The translations under genes were made by a program, and so were the position numbers. A stretch of 64,000 nucleotides of DNA. It comes from Nocardia beijingensis NBRC 16342. Its GTDB lineage: Bacteria > Actinomycetota > Actinomycetes > Mycobacteriales > Mycobacteriaceae. Location: the NCBI RefSeq assembly GCF_001612785.1, contig NZ_BDBC01000011.1, positions 44,014 through 108,013 on the forward strand. Reading direction: 5' to 3'. The notes beneath the pieces are model-generated. The model was not told the DNA's origin, did no database searches, and worked only from the letters and a program-made list of their open reading frames with translations. Shown here in pieces: positions 8,456 to 17,378 of the stretch (its first letter is position 1; every line of letters starts with the position of its first letter).

Positions 8456-9289
8456 ATGACCGTCACCCTGCTGCCCGACACCGAGCCGCGCGCCGACCGG
8501 GTCCCGCACCGGACCCGCGCCAAGGCGGCGGAAGCCGACGTGCCGGTATCGATGATCGAGCGGATGACCCTCATCCTCGACGCGTTCGACGCGGCCACCC
8601 CGACGCTGACGCTGCTGGGCCTGGTGGAACGCACCGGCCTGCCACGCTCGACGGTGCACCGGATCCTCGACCAGATGATCCGGTTGCGCTGGCTGGCCCA
8701 CACCTCGGGCGGATATCGGCTCGGCATGCGCACCCTGGAACTGGGCGGGCTCACCGCCGACCACAACGAGATCCGCGACGCGGTCAGCCCGCTGCTGCAC
8801 GAGTTGTGCCAGCGCACCGGCATGGTCGGGCACCTGGCGGTGCTCGACGGACGCGAGGTCGTGTACCTGGACAAGGCGGGCGGCCGCTTGGCCGCGATGC
8901 TGCCGACCCGCCTCGGCGGCCGCATGCCCGCGCACTGCACCGCGCTCGGCAAGGCGATGCTCGCCACGCTCGAGCCGAGCATCGCCGAAGCCGCGTTCCA
9001 TGCCCGGCTGCCGCGGCGGACCCCGCACACCATCACCGAACCCGACGCGCTGCACCGCGCCTTGGCCCAGATCCGGCTGCGCCAAGGGGGCGCGGTGGAC
9101 CGTGAGGAATCGATGGACGGAATCGCTTGCGTGGCCGCGCCTTTGCGGGGCCGTGGCACCGCACCCGCGGCGCTGTCGCTGTCCGGGCGGGCCGAGGCGA
9201 TGAGCTTCGACAAGCTGGCGCGGGTGCTGCTCGAGATCTCCCACGAGGCCGGGCGGACGCTGTTCGGACGCCGGGCGCGCTGGCGCTAG
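8456..9289 (+). CDS. IclR family transcriptional regulator
   Basis: The protein has 277 residues. An N-terminal winged helix-turn-helix (about residues 30-90, including RTGLPRSTVHRILDQM and YRLGMRTLELG) is followed by the IclR effector-binding domain with HLAVLDGREVVYLDK, PAHCTALGKAML and GIACVAAPLRG. A CGGAGG site precedes the ATG at 8456. It is divergent from hsaB, so it probably controls the steroid operon in response to a ring-degradation intermediate. The ligand is unknown. Confidence 0.9.
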   Translation: MTVTLLPDTEPRADRVPHRTRAKAAEADVPVSMIERMTLILDAFDAATPTLTLLGLVERTGLPRSTVHRILDQMIRLRWLAHTSGGYRLGMRTLELGGLTADHNEIRDAVSPLLHELCQRTGMVGHLAVLDGREVVYLDKAGGRLAAMLPTRLGGRMPAHCTALGKAMLATLEPSIAEAAFHARLPRRTPHTITEPDALHRALAQIRLRQGGAVDREESMDGIACVAAPLRGRGTAPAALSLSGRAEAMSFDKLARVLLEISHEAGRTLFGRRARWR

Positions 9290-9309
9290 GGCCGAATCCG
9301 ACTATGCCT

Positions 9310-9323
9310 GGACGGTACAGTCC
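9310..9323. promoter_or_regulatory. Short palindrome at the padR start
   Basis: GGACGGTACAGTCC at 9310-9323 has the form GGAC-N-GTAC-N-GTCC and ends 4 bases before the ATG chosen for the PadR gene. It may be an autoregulatory site. The short arms make chance occurrence possible. Confidence 0.3.
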
Positions 9324-9327
9324 GACC

Positions 9328-9903
9328 ATGACCGATGGCGTCACACCCGCGGTGCCCGATCTGCCGACCACCGCGTGGGCCGTGCTCGGCATGCTCTCGC
9401 ACGCCGACGAACTCTCCGGCTACGACCTGAAGAAGTGGGCCGACTGGAGTCTGCAGTTCTTCTATTGGAGTCCGTCGTTCAGCCAGATCTATGCCGAACT
9501 CAAACGTCTCGAGAAGCATGGCTACGCCAGTTCCCGCACGGTCGCGCACGAGGACGGCGTGCGCGGCAAGCGGATGTACGCGATCACGCCGGAAGGCCGT
9601 GCGGCCGCGGCGAACTGGGTCAATCACGCGCCGGTGGAGGCGCCGGTGCTCAAGCACGGCGTGATGCTGCGGGCGTGGCTGGGCAACCTCGCCGAACCGG
9701 ACCGGATGCGCGGCATCCTCGCCGAGCACATCGAGTACGCCGAGAAGATGCGCAGGCGGGCCGAGGCCGACGCGAAGGGCGCCGAGGCGAATCCGGACTG
9801 GGCCTATCCCGAGCTGGTGCTGCGCTGGTGCGTGCGGCACTACGAGGCGGAGCGCGATTTCGCCCGGGAGCTGCTGGCGGATATCGAACGCCTCACTGAG
9901 TGA
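9328..9903 (+). CDS. PadR family transcriptional regulator
   Basis: The protein has 191 residues, with an N-terminal PadR winged helix: [24 protein letters not shown], then [19 protein letters not shown] and [12 protein letters not shown] helical C-terminal half ([17 protein letters not shown]) is typical of the dimerising domain. An in-frame ATG at 9304 is an alternative start. PadR proteins usually repress genes for phenolic or aromatic metabolism. It lies between the IclR gene and ribBA and ends 61 bases before ribBA, so ribBA is a possible target. Confidence 0.87.
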   Translation: MTDGVTPAVPDLPTTAWAVLGMLSHADELSGYDLKKWADWSLQFFYWSPSFSQIYAELKRLEKHGYASSRTVAHEDGVRGKRMYAITPEGRAAAANWVNHAPVEAPVLKHGVMLRAWLGNLAEPDRMRGILAEHIEYAEKMRRRAEADAKGAEANPDWAYPELVLRWCVRHYEAERDFARELLADIERLTE

Positions 9904-9930
9904 GACGCCACCTGGTTCTTCCGGTCCTGC

Positions 9931-9950
9931 CATATTTCGATTAGGCATAT
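9931..9950. promoter_or_regulatory. Island motif adjoining the ribBA ribosome site
   Basis: CATATTTCGATTAGGCATAT at 9931-9950 is followed at once by GGAGG and the ribBA ATG at 9965. Its flanks also form CCATAT...ATATGG (9930-9952). The first 19 bases recur exactly at 30950-30968, 21 kb away. Its position suggests an operator over the promoter or translation start of ribBA. Confidence 0.6.
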
Positions 9951-9964
9951 GGAGGTGGCCGACG

Positions 9965-11194
9965 ATGACCGGTGAACTGGATACGGTGCCCGCCGCGGTG
10001 GCGGCGATCGCGAACGGCGGGATGGCGCTCGTCGTGGACGACGAGGACCGGGAGAACGAAGGCGATCTGGTGCTGGCCGCGGAGAAGGCGACCGCGGCCA
10101 ACATCGGGTTCCTGGTGCGGCACACCAGCGGCGTGCTGTGCGTGCCCATGACGGGCGGCGACCTGGATCGGCTGGAACTGCCGCCGATGACGACGGTCAA
10201 CCAGGACCCGAAGGGCACCGCGTACACCGTCTCGGTGGACGCGGCGGCGGGCGTCGGCACCGGTATATCGGCCGCCGACCGCGCGCACACCATGCGCTTG
10301 CTCGCCGATCCCGGCGCGTCACCCAGGGATTTCACCCGCCCCGGGCACGTGTTCCCCCTGCGGGCGCACCCGCGTGGCGTGCTCGGGCGGGAAGGGCATA
10401 CCGAGGCCGCGGTCGATCTGGTGCGGATGGCGGGCCTGCGCCCCGCCGGCGTCATCGCGGAGGTGGTGCGCGACGACGGGTCGATGGCCCGGCTTCCGGA
10501 CCTGCTGACCATGGCCAGGGTGCACGGAATCCCGATCATCTCCATCGCCGACCTGGTCGAGCACCGCCGCAGGCTGGAGCGGGGCGTCGTGCGCGTCGTG
10601 GAGACCCGGCTGCCCACCCGCTTCGGCGAGTTCCGGCTCGTCGGCTATCGGGACACCACCGACCAGGCCGAACATCTCGCACTGGTGTTCGGCGCGCCGG
10701 GCGAGCGGGACGTGCTCACCCGGGTGCACTCGGAATGTCTCACCGGTGACGCGTTCGGCTCGCTGCGCTGCGACTGCGGCGAGCAACTCGACGCCGCCCT
10801 GCGTGCGGTGGCCGCCGAGGGCAGCGGGGTCGTGGTGTATCTGCGCGGGCAGGAGGGACGTGGCATCGGGCTGCTGAACAAACTGCGCGCCTACGGGCTC
10901 CAGGACGAGGGCGCCGACACGGTCGACGCGAATCTGCGCCTCGGGTTGCCCGTCGACGCCCGGCACTACGGCGCCGCGGCGCGGATCCTGGACGACCTGG
11001 GGGTGCGGTCGGTCCGTTTGCTCAGCAACAATCCGGCCAAGCAGGCGGGGTTGACCGAATACGGCATCGCCGTCGAACGGCGGATTCCGCTGCAGACCAG
11101 CCCCACCGAACACAACGTGCGCTATCTGCGCGCCAAGCGCGACCGGATGCGCCATCAGCTCAGCGACGTCGACGCCGCTGCCGTCGCCCGATGA
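9965..11194 (+). CDS. ribBA: Bifunctional DHBP synthase / GTP cyclohydrolase II
   Basis: The protein has 409 residues and two fused enzymes of riboflavin synthesis. The N-terminal half (about 1-205) is 3,4-dihydroxy-2-butanone-4-phosphate synthase, with the acidic loop [10 protein letters not shown] and motifs HTSGV and GHVFPL. The C-terminal half is GTP cyclohydrolase II, with the zinc motif [16 protein letters not shown] and [15 protein letters not shown] site precedes the ATG. No other rib gene is nearby, so this is probably a second copy placed in the steroid island. KstD, HsaA/HsaB, KshB and the luciferase-like enzyme all use flavins, so a dedicated flavin supply is a reasonable inference. 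Confidence 0.92.
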   Translation: MTGELDTVPAAVAAIANGGMALVVDDEDRENEGDLVLAAEKATAANIGFLVRHTSGVLCVPMTGGDLDRLELPPMTTVNQDPKGTAYTVSVDAAAGVGTGISAADRAHTMRLLADPGASPRDFTRPGHVFPLRAHPRGVLGREGHTEAAVDLVRMAGLRPAGVIAEVVRDDGSMARLPDLLTMARVHGIPIISIADLVEHRRRLERGVVRVVETRLPTRFGEFRLVGYRDTTDQAEHLALVFGAPGERDVLTRVHSECLTGDAFGSLRCDCGEQLDAALRAVAAEGSGVVVYLRGQEGRGIGLLNKLRAYGLQDEGADTVDANLRLGLPVDARHYGAAARILDDLGVRSVRLLSNNPAKQAGLTEYGIAVERRIPLQTSPTEHNVRYLRAKRDRMRHQLSDVDAAAVAR

Positions 11195-11320
11195 ACGCCC
11201 CCGTCGCGGTTCGTCCCGGGTCATCGCGACACCGCCGCCGATTCCGCAGGCACGGTCATCGGAGTTGAATTTGTCCAGAATGCTCTTCCGCGCTCCGCGC
11301 GGTACCTAGGGTTGACACCC

Positions 11321-13600
11321 ATGGCGCGGCGTCCCATCGGCAACCTCCCTGCCGAGGTCACCAGTTTCGTCGGGCGCCGGGAGGAACTCGCCGCCGCGAA
11401 GCGGCTGCTGCCCACGACGCGGGTGCTGACCCTGCTCGGTCCCGGCGGCGTGGGCAAGACCCGGCTGTCCCGCCAGGTCGGTGTCGCGGTGGCGCGCGCG
11501 TTCCCGGACGGGGTGTGGCTGGTGGAGCTGGCCGACGTCCGTGACCCCGATCTGGTGACGGTGACCGTCGCGGAGGCCATGGCGTTGCGCGACGACACCG
11601 CGGCGCCCTTGCGGCGGCTCACCGAGTTCCTCGCGGACAAGCGGTTGCTGTTGATCTTGGACAACTGCGAGCATCTGATCGACGCCTGCGCGCGGCTGGT
11701 CGGCCGGATCGTGGCCACCACCGCGCAGGTCCGGGTGCTGGCGACCAGCAGGGAGGTGCTGGGCGTGCCGGGGGAACAGGTCATGCCCGTCGCGCCCTTG
11801 CCGCTGCCGGACGGCGCGACCACCGACAGCGATGCGATGCGCCTGCTCGCCGAACGAGCGAGCGCCGCCAACCCCGGCTTCGCGGCCACCCCAGCGAATC
11901 GGGATGCGCTGGCCGCGATCTGCCGCAGGCTGGACGGTATTCCGCTCGCGCTGGAACTGGCGGCGTTGCGATTTCGCGTGTTTACTCCGGAGCAGATTCT
12001 CACCCGGCTCGACGACACCATGGCCCTGCTGAGCGCGGGACCGCGCATCGCACCGGAACGGCAACAAACCATCGAGGGCGCGATCCGCTGGAGCTACGAC
12101 CTGTGCACGCCGGCCGAACAGCGCTTGTGGGAACAACTGTCGGTGTTCTCCGGCGGCTTCGACATCGACGCCGCCGAAGCCGTGTGCCTGCCGGCCCCCG
12201 ACGGGCGGATCGCGATGGACGCGCTGACCGGGCTGGTCGACAAGTCGGTGCTGAGCCTGCGCTACGACGGCGATGTCGGGCGGTACTCGATGCTGGAGCC
12301 GATCCGGCAGTTCGCCCACGACCGGCTGGCCGAGCGGGGCGACGAGCCCGAGGTGCGTGCGCGCCATCGCGAGCACTACCGGCGGCTGGCGCTGCGCGGC
12401 CGCACCGCGTATTGGAGTTCCGACGACGTCGCCTGGTTCCGTGAACTGAACCGCGAGCACGCGAATCTGCGCGCGGCGCTGCAGTCCGGCCTCACCGACG
12501 CCCCCGAGTCGGCGCTCGAGATGGCGGCGGTGCTGCGGCCGTTCTGGGAACACAACCGTTTCCTCACCGAGGGCTATCGCTGGCTGACCGACGCGCTGAC
12601 GAAGGCGGGCCGACCGACCGAGTTGCGCGCACGCGGACTGTCCGCGGCGGCCTCGCTGGCGGCGCTGCTGTCGGATCGGGGACCCGCGCGCCAATTGGTC
12701 GACGAATGCGTCGCCCTGGCTCGCAAGGTCAATGCCCCCGATATCCTCGCGGAGGCCATGCTCGACTCGGCGCTGCTGGCTTTCAACGACGGCGACACCG
12801 CGGGCGCGCTCGAATTGGCCGAGACCGCGACACATCTCGCGGCCGAATGCGGCCATCACGCCATGGAGATGGACAGCCTGGCCTTTGCGTTCGTGTGCGC
12901 CCTCGTGCTCGCCGACGAACGCTGCACCGCGTTCGCCGAGCGGCTGCTGGAGATCACCACCGAACGCGGTCCTGCTCTGCTCGGCGGGCTGGCGCAGTGG
13001 TGTATGGGGCTGGATCACTGGCGGCGCGGCGATCAGGACGGCGCGACCGCGTATCTCGCCCGCGCCGTCGAGATGTTCGCCCTGTTCGACCGCTGCGTCT
13101 GGCTGGCCTCCGCGTTCGAAGGGCTGGCGTGGACGGCGGTCGCGCGCGCCGATTTCGAGCGAGCCGCCCGCCTGCTCGGCGCCGCGGAGATCCTGGCCCG
13201 CAGCACGGTGCGCCTCGCCCACGCCATCACCGGTGTGCTCGGCGACCGGATGCGCGTCCGTGTGCGGGAAGCGTTGGGCGATCGGAGATTCGACGAGGTC
13301 TTCGACAGCGGCGCGATGCTGTCGCTGAGCGAGGCGATCGATTACGCACTCGGACGCGCGCCCGCCGCCGCGCGCCCGCCGCAATCCGCAGCGGTCCGGT
13401 CCCGAGCCGCCGACGTCCTCACGCGCCGGGAGAAGGACGTCGCCCGATTGGTGGCGGCGGGTCACAGCAACAAACGCATCGCCGCCGATCTGGTGATCTC
13501 GGTGCGAACCGCCGAGACCCACGTCGAGCACATTCTCACCAAGCTCGGTTTCACCTCCCGAACCCAGATCGCGGGGTGGGTGCGCGATCACGACGTGTGA
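11321..13600 (+). CDS. LuxR-family ATPase transcriptional regulator
   Basis: The 759-residue protein begins MARRPIGNLPAEVTSFVGRR. A STAND/NB-ARC-like ATPase follows, with Walker A GPGGVGKTRL and Walker B LLLILDNCEHL, then a winged-helix region, helical repeats resembling TPRs (about 330-640), and a C-terminal LuxR helix-turn-helix (LTRREKDVARLVAAGHSNKRI). The ATG at 11321 is used rather than a TTG nine bases earlier. Such proteins are ATP-dependent activators of catabolic or secondary-metabolism genes. It converges on hsaD with only 19 bases between them; its targets are unknown. Confidence 0.88.
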   Translation: MARRPIGNLPAEVTSFVGRREELAAAKRLLPTTRVLTLLGPGGVGKTRLSRQVGVAVARAFPDGVWLVELADVRDPDLVTVTVAEAMALRDDTAAPLRRLTEFLADKRLLLILDNCEHLIDACARLVGRIVATTAQVRVLATSREVLGVPGEQVMPVAPLPLPDGATTDSDAMRLLAERASAANPGFAATPANRDALAAICRRLDGIPLALELAALRFRVFTPEQILTRLDDTMALLSAGPRIAPERQQTIEGAIRWSYDLCTPAEQRLWEQLSVFSGGFDIDAAEAVCLPAPDGRIAMDALTGLVDKSVLSLRYDGDVGRYSMLEPIRQFAHDRLAERGDEPEVRARHREHYRRLALRGRTAYWSSDDVAWFRELNREHANLRAALQSGLTDAPESALEMAAVLRPFWEHNRFLTEGYRWLTDALTKAGRPTELRARGLSAAASLAALLSDRGPARQLVDECVALARKVNAPDILAEAMLDSALLAFNDGDTAGALELAETATHLAAECGHHAMEMDSLAFAFVCALVLADERCTAFAERLLEITTERGPALLGGLAQWCMGLDHWRRGDQDGATAYLARAVEMFALFDRCVWLASAFEGLAWTAVARADFERAARLLGAAEILARSTVRLAHAITGVLGDRMRVRVREALGDRRFDEVFDSGAMLSLSEAIDYALGRAPAAARPPQSAAVRSRAADVLTRREKDVARLVAAGHSNKRIAADLVISVRTAETHVEHILTKLGFTSRTQIAGWVRDHDV

Positions 13601-13619
13601 TCGACGTGGGCGGCGGCGC

Positions 13620-14474
13620 TCAGAGCCCGGCGGTGAGGAAGTCGGCGACGGCGCGTTCGAACGCCGACTTGCGTTCGATCTGCACCCAATGACCGCACCG
13701 GGCGAAGACGCGCAGATCCGCGTTCGGGATCTGGCGCGCCGGGAGCAGCGACGCCTCCACCGGCGTCACCCGATCGTCGCGCCCCCACAGGATCTGCGTC
13801 TCGGCGCGCAGGCCGCGCAACCGTGCCCACAGCGGAACCGGCTCGGCGAGAGCGGGATCGGCGAAGGTCGCGTAGGCGTCGCGCAGGGCGGCGATGGCGG
13901 CGGGGTCGGAGGCGGCGGCCGACCGGGCTTCGATCAGCTCCTCGGTGAGGGTCGCCGGATCCGACACCATGCTGCGCAGCCATGGCATCAACCGTTCCCG
14001 GGTGGGTTCGGCGCTGAACTCGAGCAGTCGCGTGATGCCCTCGGACGGTTCCGGTCCGAGGACGTTCACCCCGACGCCGCCGGGCGCCATCAGCACCAGG
14101 CGGTCGATCCGGTCGGGGTGTTCCAGCGCCAACAGCGTCGCCACCGCGCCGCCCATCGAATTGCCGAGCAGGTGCACCCGTTCCAGACGCAGGTCGTCGA
14201 GCAGTCCGAGCACGGCGTCGGCGGAGATGCGCAGGTAGTTGCGTTCGTACACCGCAGGGCGGCCGCTGGCGCCGAATCCGGGCTGATCCACGATCAGGCA
14301 GCGGAAACGCTCGGCCAGCACCGGCAGGTTGGCGCCGAAGTTCGCCCATCCGGAGACGCCGGGCCCGGAACCGTGCAACAGCACCAGCGGCGCGCCCGAG
14401 CCCGCCTCGTGGTATCGCAGTCGCAGCCCGCCGGTCGTGCTCCAACGCGTGGTGTTCTCCGCGGTGAGCGTCAT
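13620..14474 (-). CDS. hsaD: C-C bond hydrolase HsaD (4,9-DSHA hydrolase)
   Basis: HsaD hydrolyses the meta-cleavage product 4,9-DSHA to HIP (the C/D-ring acid) and a hexadienoate. The 284 residues form an alpha/beta hydrolase with oxyanion-hole motif HGSGPGVSGW, nucleophile Ser106 in GNSMGG, an acid near residue 234 (WGRDDRVTP) and His262 (RCGHWVQIE), as in the MhpC/BphD/HsaD family. It follows hsaA with a TGATG overlap, which indicates translational coupling. BphD-type specificity is the alternative. Confidence 0.9.
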   Translation of the reverse strand: MTLTAENTTRWSTTGGLRLRYHEAGSGAPLVLLHGSGPGVSGWANFGANLPVLAERFRCLIVDQPGFGASGRPAVYERNYLRISADAVLGLLDDLRLERVHLLGNSMGGAVATLLALEHPDRIDRLVLMAPGGVGVNVLGPEPSEGITRLLEFSAEPTRERLMPWLRSMVSDPATLTEELIEARSAAASDPAAIAALRDAYATFADPALAEPVPLWARLRGLRAETQILWGRDDRVTPVEASLLPARQIPNADLRVFARCGHWVQIERKSAFERAVADFLTAGL

Positions 14475-15637
14475 CAGATCATCCTATCGGTGACCGGAAG
14501 GCCGAACGCGTCGCGGCCGTACAGGACGAGCGCGCGCTCGACGTCGTTGATGACGTGCACGCTTCCGGCGTGCGCGTCGCGCCAGTGCCGTTCGATCGGA
14601 TTGGGTTTGCGGATGGCGTGGCCGCCGGAGTTGTCGAACAGCAGGTCGATGGCCTCGATGGCGCGTTCGGTGCCGCGCACCTGGTCGCGGCGGCTGCGTA
14701 CCCGCAGTTCCAGGGGGATCTCCTCGCCCGCCTCGGCGTAGCGCAGTTGCTCGCCGATGTTGCGCTCCATCTGGAGGATGGCGGCGTCGATCTCGGAGGC
14801 GGCGCGCGCGACCCGGACGTGCGCGAACGGGTCCTCGGCGGCCTTCTGCCCGCCGTAGGAGATCCGCACCCGCTCGCGCATGCGCTCGATGTGCGCTTCG
14901 TAGGCGCCTTGGGCCGCGCCGATGATGGGTGCGGTGATGGTGTTGGAGAACACCGCGCCGAACGAGATCCGATACAGCGCGGCGGTATTGACCTCTTGTC
15001 CCGGTCCGCGCAGCTCGGCCTGCTCGCTCGCGCTGTAGGTCCGGTGCGCGGGGACGAACGCCTTCTCGATGACGATGTCGTTGCTGCCGGTGCCGGACAG
15101 CCCCGACACGTGCCAGACGTCCTCGATGCGGTAGTCCACGCGCGGCACCAGAACGGTCAGGTACTCCGCTACCCCTTCGTCGTTCGGCACGACCGCGCCG
15201 AGGAAAGCCCAGCGGGCGTGATCGCAGCCGGAGGAGAAGCTCCACCGGCCGCTGATCTCGAAACCGCCCTCGACGGGCGTCAGCTTGCCGGTCGGCGCGT
15301 ACGACGACGAGACCAGGGTGTCCGGATCGGCGCTCCACACGTCCTCCTGCGCCCGCGGCGGGAACAACGCCAGCTGCCACGGGTGCGCGCCGAGCACCGA
15401 CGCCACCCACGCCGTGGACGGGCACGCCGTCGCGATGGCGCGGATCACCTCGTAGAACGCGACCGGCGAGGATTCGTCGCCGCCGAAGCGGGACGGCTGC
15501 AGCATGCGGAACACCCCGGCATCGGTCAGCTCCCTGATGCTCTGGTCGGGCACTCTGCGCTGCAGTTCGGCGTCGGCGGCTCGCTCCCGGATCGCGGGCA
15601 GCAGATCCCGTACCCGATCGAGCACCTTGTTGGTCAT
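14474..15637 (-). CDS. hsaA: 3-HSA hydroxylase oxygenase HsaA
   Basis: HsaA is the flavin-dependent monooxygenase that hydroxylates 3-HSA to the catechol 3,4-DHSA, using reduced flavin from HsaB. The 387 residues have the acyl-CoA-dehydrogenase fold of this group: DAGVFRMLQPSRFGG, CPSTAWVASVLGAHPWQLALF, GRWSFSSGCDHA, HVSGLSGTGSND and a C-terminal FDNSGGHAIRKPNPIERHWRD. An AGGAGG site precedes the ATG at 15637. It lies between the KstD-like gene and hsaD; its usual partner hsaB is in another operon. Confidence 0.9.
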   Translation of the reverse strand: MTNKVLDRVRDLLPAIRERAADAELQRRVPDQSIRELTDAGVFRMLQPSRFGGDESSPVAFYEVIRAIATACPSTAWVASVLGAHPWQLALFPPRAQEDVWSADPDTLVSSSYAPTGKLTPVEGGFEISGRWSFSSGCDHARWAFLGAVVPNDEGVAEYLTVLVPRVDYRIEDVWHVSGLSGTGSNDIVIEKAFVPAHRTYSASEQAELRGPGQEVNTAALYRISFGAVFSNTITAPIIGAAQGAYEAHIERMRERVRISYGGQKAAEDPFAHVRVARAASEIDAAILQMERNIGEQLRYAEAGEEIPLELRVRSRRDQVRGTERAIEAIDLLFDNSGGHAIRKPNPIERHWRDAHAGSVHVINDVERALVLYGRDAFGLPVTDRMI

Positions 15638-15733
15638 ATGCGGTAATCCTCCTGGTAGTGCCGTCTTTCGACGCTAGGCCGGTGCGGCGCCGTCCGGTCC
15701 GATCCATCCCGATGACCGGACACGCCGCCGGGA

Positions 15734-17215
15734 TCAGCTGGTGCGGGCCGCGGCGGCGCCGGCGCGGCGGCCGAAGAAGGTGCCGTCGCCGAGCGACGTG
15801 CCGCTGATGTAGCCCTCGCCGTGCAGGTTGCTCGCGGCGCGTCCCGCGGCGAACAGTCCGGGGATCGGGTCGCCGTCGATGTCGAGCACCGCGCCGTCGA
15901 GCGAGGTGTGCAGACCGCCGAGGGTGAACACGGACGCGCCGGTGCCGCGGCGATCACCGGACTCCGACGGCGGCCGCACCCCCGCCCGCACGTCGATCGC
16001 GGCGAGCGGCGGCGTGAGGGGCCGCACCCAGCGCGGAGCCTTCCCGAACTCGGGATCGGCGCCGGCCGAGGCGAAGTCGTTGTACCGGCGGACGGTGTCG
16101 GCCAGCGCGGCCGCGGGCACGCCCATCAGGTCGGCGAGTTCTTCGGCGGTCTCCGCCACGTGGGTCGGGCGCACACCCCACCGCTGTTGTTCCGGCACTT
16201 CCTCGAACGCTGGTTCGTCCAGCACGACCCAGGTCCGCATGTCCTGGCGGAACAGCGCCGCCTGGCCGATCCGGCCGGGATAGGTGTCCTCGTTGACGAA
16301 GCGCTGCCCCTGGCCGTTCACCACGATGCCGCGCGCGGCGAGACCTGGAACGAGCGAGATGCCGACCTGGCCGGTGGACATGTGCCGCACCGCCGCGCCG
16401 AGCGCCTGCGCCATCCGGATGCCGCTTCCGTCGTCGGTGCCCGCGCTGACCTTGGTGTGCCCCAGCAGCCTCGGCGCGTGCGCGGCGAGCATGGCGTCGT
16501 TGTCGACGAAACCGCCGGTGGTCAGCACGACGCCGCGGCGCGCCCGGATGGTCAGCTCCGCGCCGTATCGCCGAGCCACCACGCCGACGACAGAGCCGTC
16601 GGCCGCGACGATCAGGCGCGTCGCCCTGGTGTCGAAAAGCGCTGTGGCACCGGCCGACCGAGCGGCCTCGGCCAGGCGATCCATGAGCAGCTTGCCGCCG
16701 AAGTCGGGGGCGGCCGGGCGATGTCCGCGCGGCGCGGGCGTGGCGAGGCCGGAGAACGGCATGCTGTTCTCCCCCAGCCACATGAGCCCGTCGTCCGTCG
16801 GCGGCACCCAGGCCGGAGCGTCCCACAGCGTGGGTTGGAACGGCACGCCGCGGTCGGTCAGCCAGTGGAAGTGCGCGACGCTGTCCTCGCTGTAGCGGGC
16901 GATCTTGTCCGGGTCGGCGCCCGGACCGAGGGCGGCGGACAGGAACGCCGCCATGGCCGCGGGATCGTCGTCGAAGCCGCAGGCCCGCTGGATCGGTGTG
17001 CCGCCGCCGAGATAGATCTCGCCGCCCGACAGAGCGGATGCGCCACCCGGACCGCTCATCCGATCCAGCACCAGCACCTGCTCTCCGGTCACCGCCGCCT
17101 CGAATGCCGCCGCCGCTCCGGCGCATCCGTAACCGATCACCAGCACATCGGTCTCGAGGTCGTAGGCGCGCACTTCGGCGTCCGCCCGAGGCGCGACCGA
17201 ATCCCGCTCACTCAT
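15734..17215 (-). CDS. KstD-like FAD-dependent steroid dehydrogenase
   Basis: This 493-residue flavoprotein of the fumarate reductase/KstD family has an N-terminal Rossmann motif (VLVIGYGCAGAAAAFEAA), the FAD-contact GPGGASALSGGEIYLGGG, and a C-terminal FTLGGLHTSLDG...PIPGLFAAGRA...GTSLGDGTFFGRRAG. It is shorter and clearly different from the KstD at 28360. The best guess is a 3-ketosteroid 4(5-alpha)-dehydrogenase or a related dehydrogenase; the exact bond oxidised cannot be read from the sequence. The ATG at 17215 is used; longer in-frame starts add low-complexity sequence. It begins the operon with hsaA and hsaD, 96 bases upstream of hsaA. Confidence 0.75.
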   Translation of the reverse strand: MSERDSVAPRADAEVRAYDLETDVLVIGYGCAGAAAAFEAAVTGEQVLVLDRMSGPGGASALSGGEIYLGGGTPIQRACGFDDDPAAMAAFLSAALGPGADPDKIARYSEDSVAHFHWLTDRGVPFQPTLWDAPAWVPPTDDGLMWLGENSMPFSGLATPAPRGHRPAAPDFGGKLLMDRLAEAARSAGATALFDTRATRLIVAADGSVVGVVARRYGAELTIRARRGVVLTTGGFVDNDAMLAAHAPRLLGHTKVSAGTDDGSGIRMAQALGAAVRHMSTGQVGISLVPGLAARGIVVNGQGQRFVNEDTYPGRIGQAALFRQDMRTWVVLDEPAFEEVPEQQRWGVRPTHVAETAEELADLMGVPAAALADTVRRYNDFASAGADPEFGKAPRWVRPLTPPLAAIDVRAGVRPPSESGDRRGTGASVFTLGGLHTSLDGAVLDIDGDPIPGLFAAGRAASNLHGEGYISGTSLGDGTFFGRRAGAAAARTS

Positions 17216-17378
17216 GGGATCGACCTTCGCGCTCGGACCGGCGGAACCGGCCGCCGGTCTTGGTGAGCGACCCACCGGTCCCGTTCATCGGGACTGTGGT
17301 CGGTCGCGGGCGCGCCGCATGGCGATGGTGTGTGAACGGCGTCACGTCTGCATGGGCGCCAGCGAGGAGGAAGAATTC

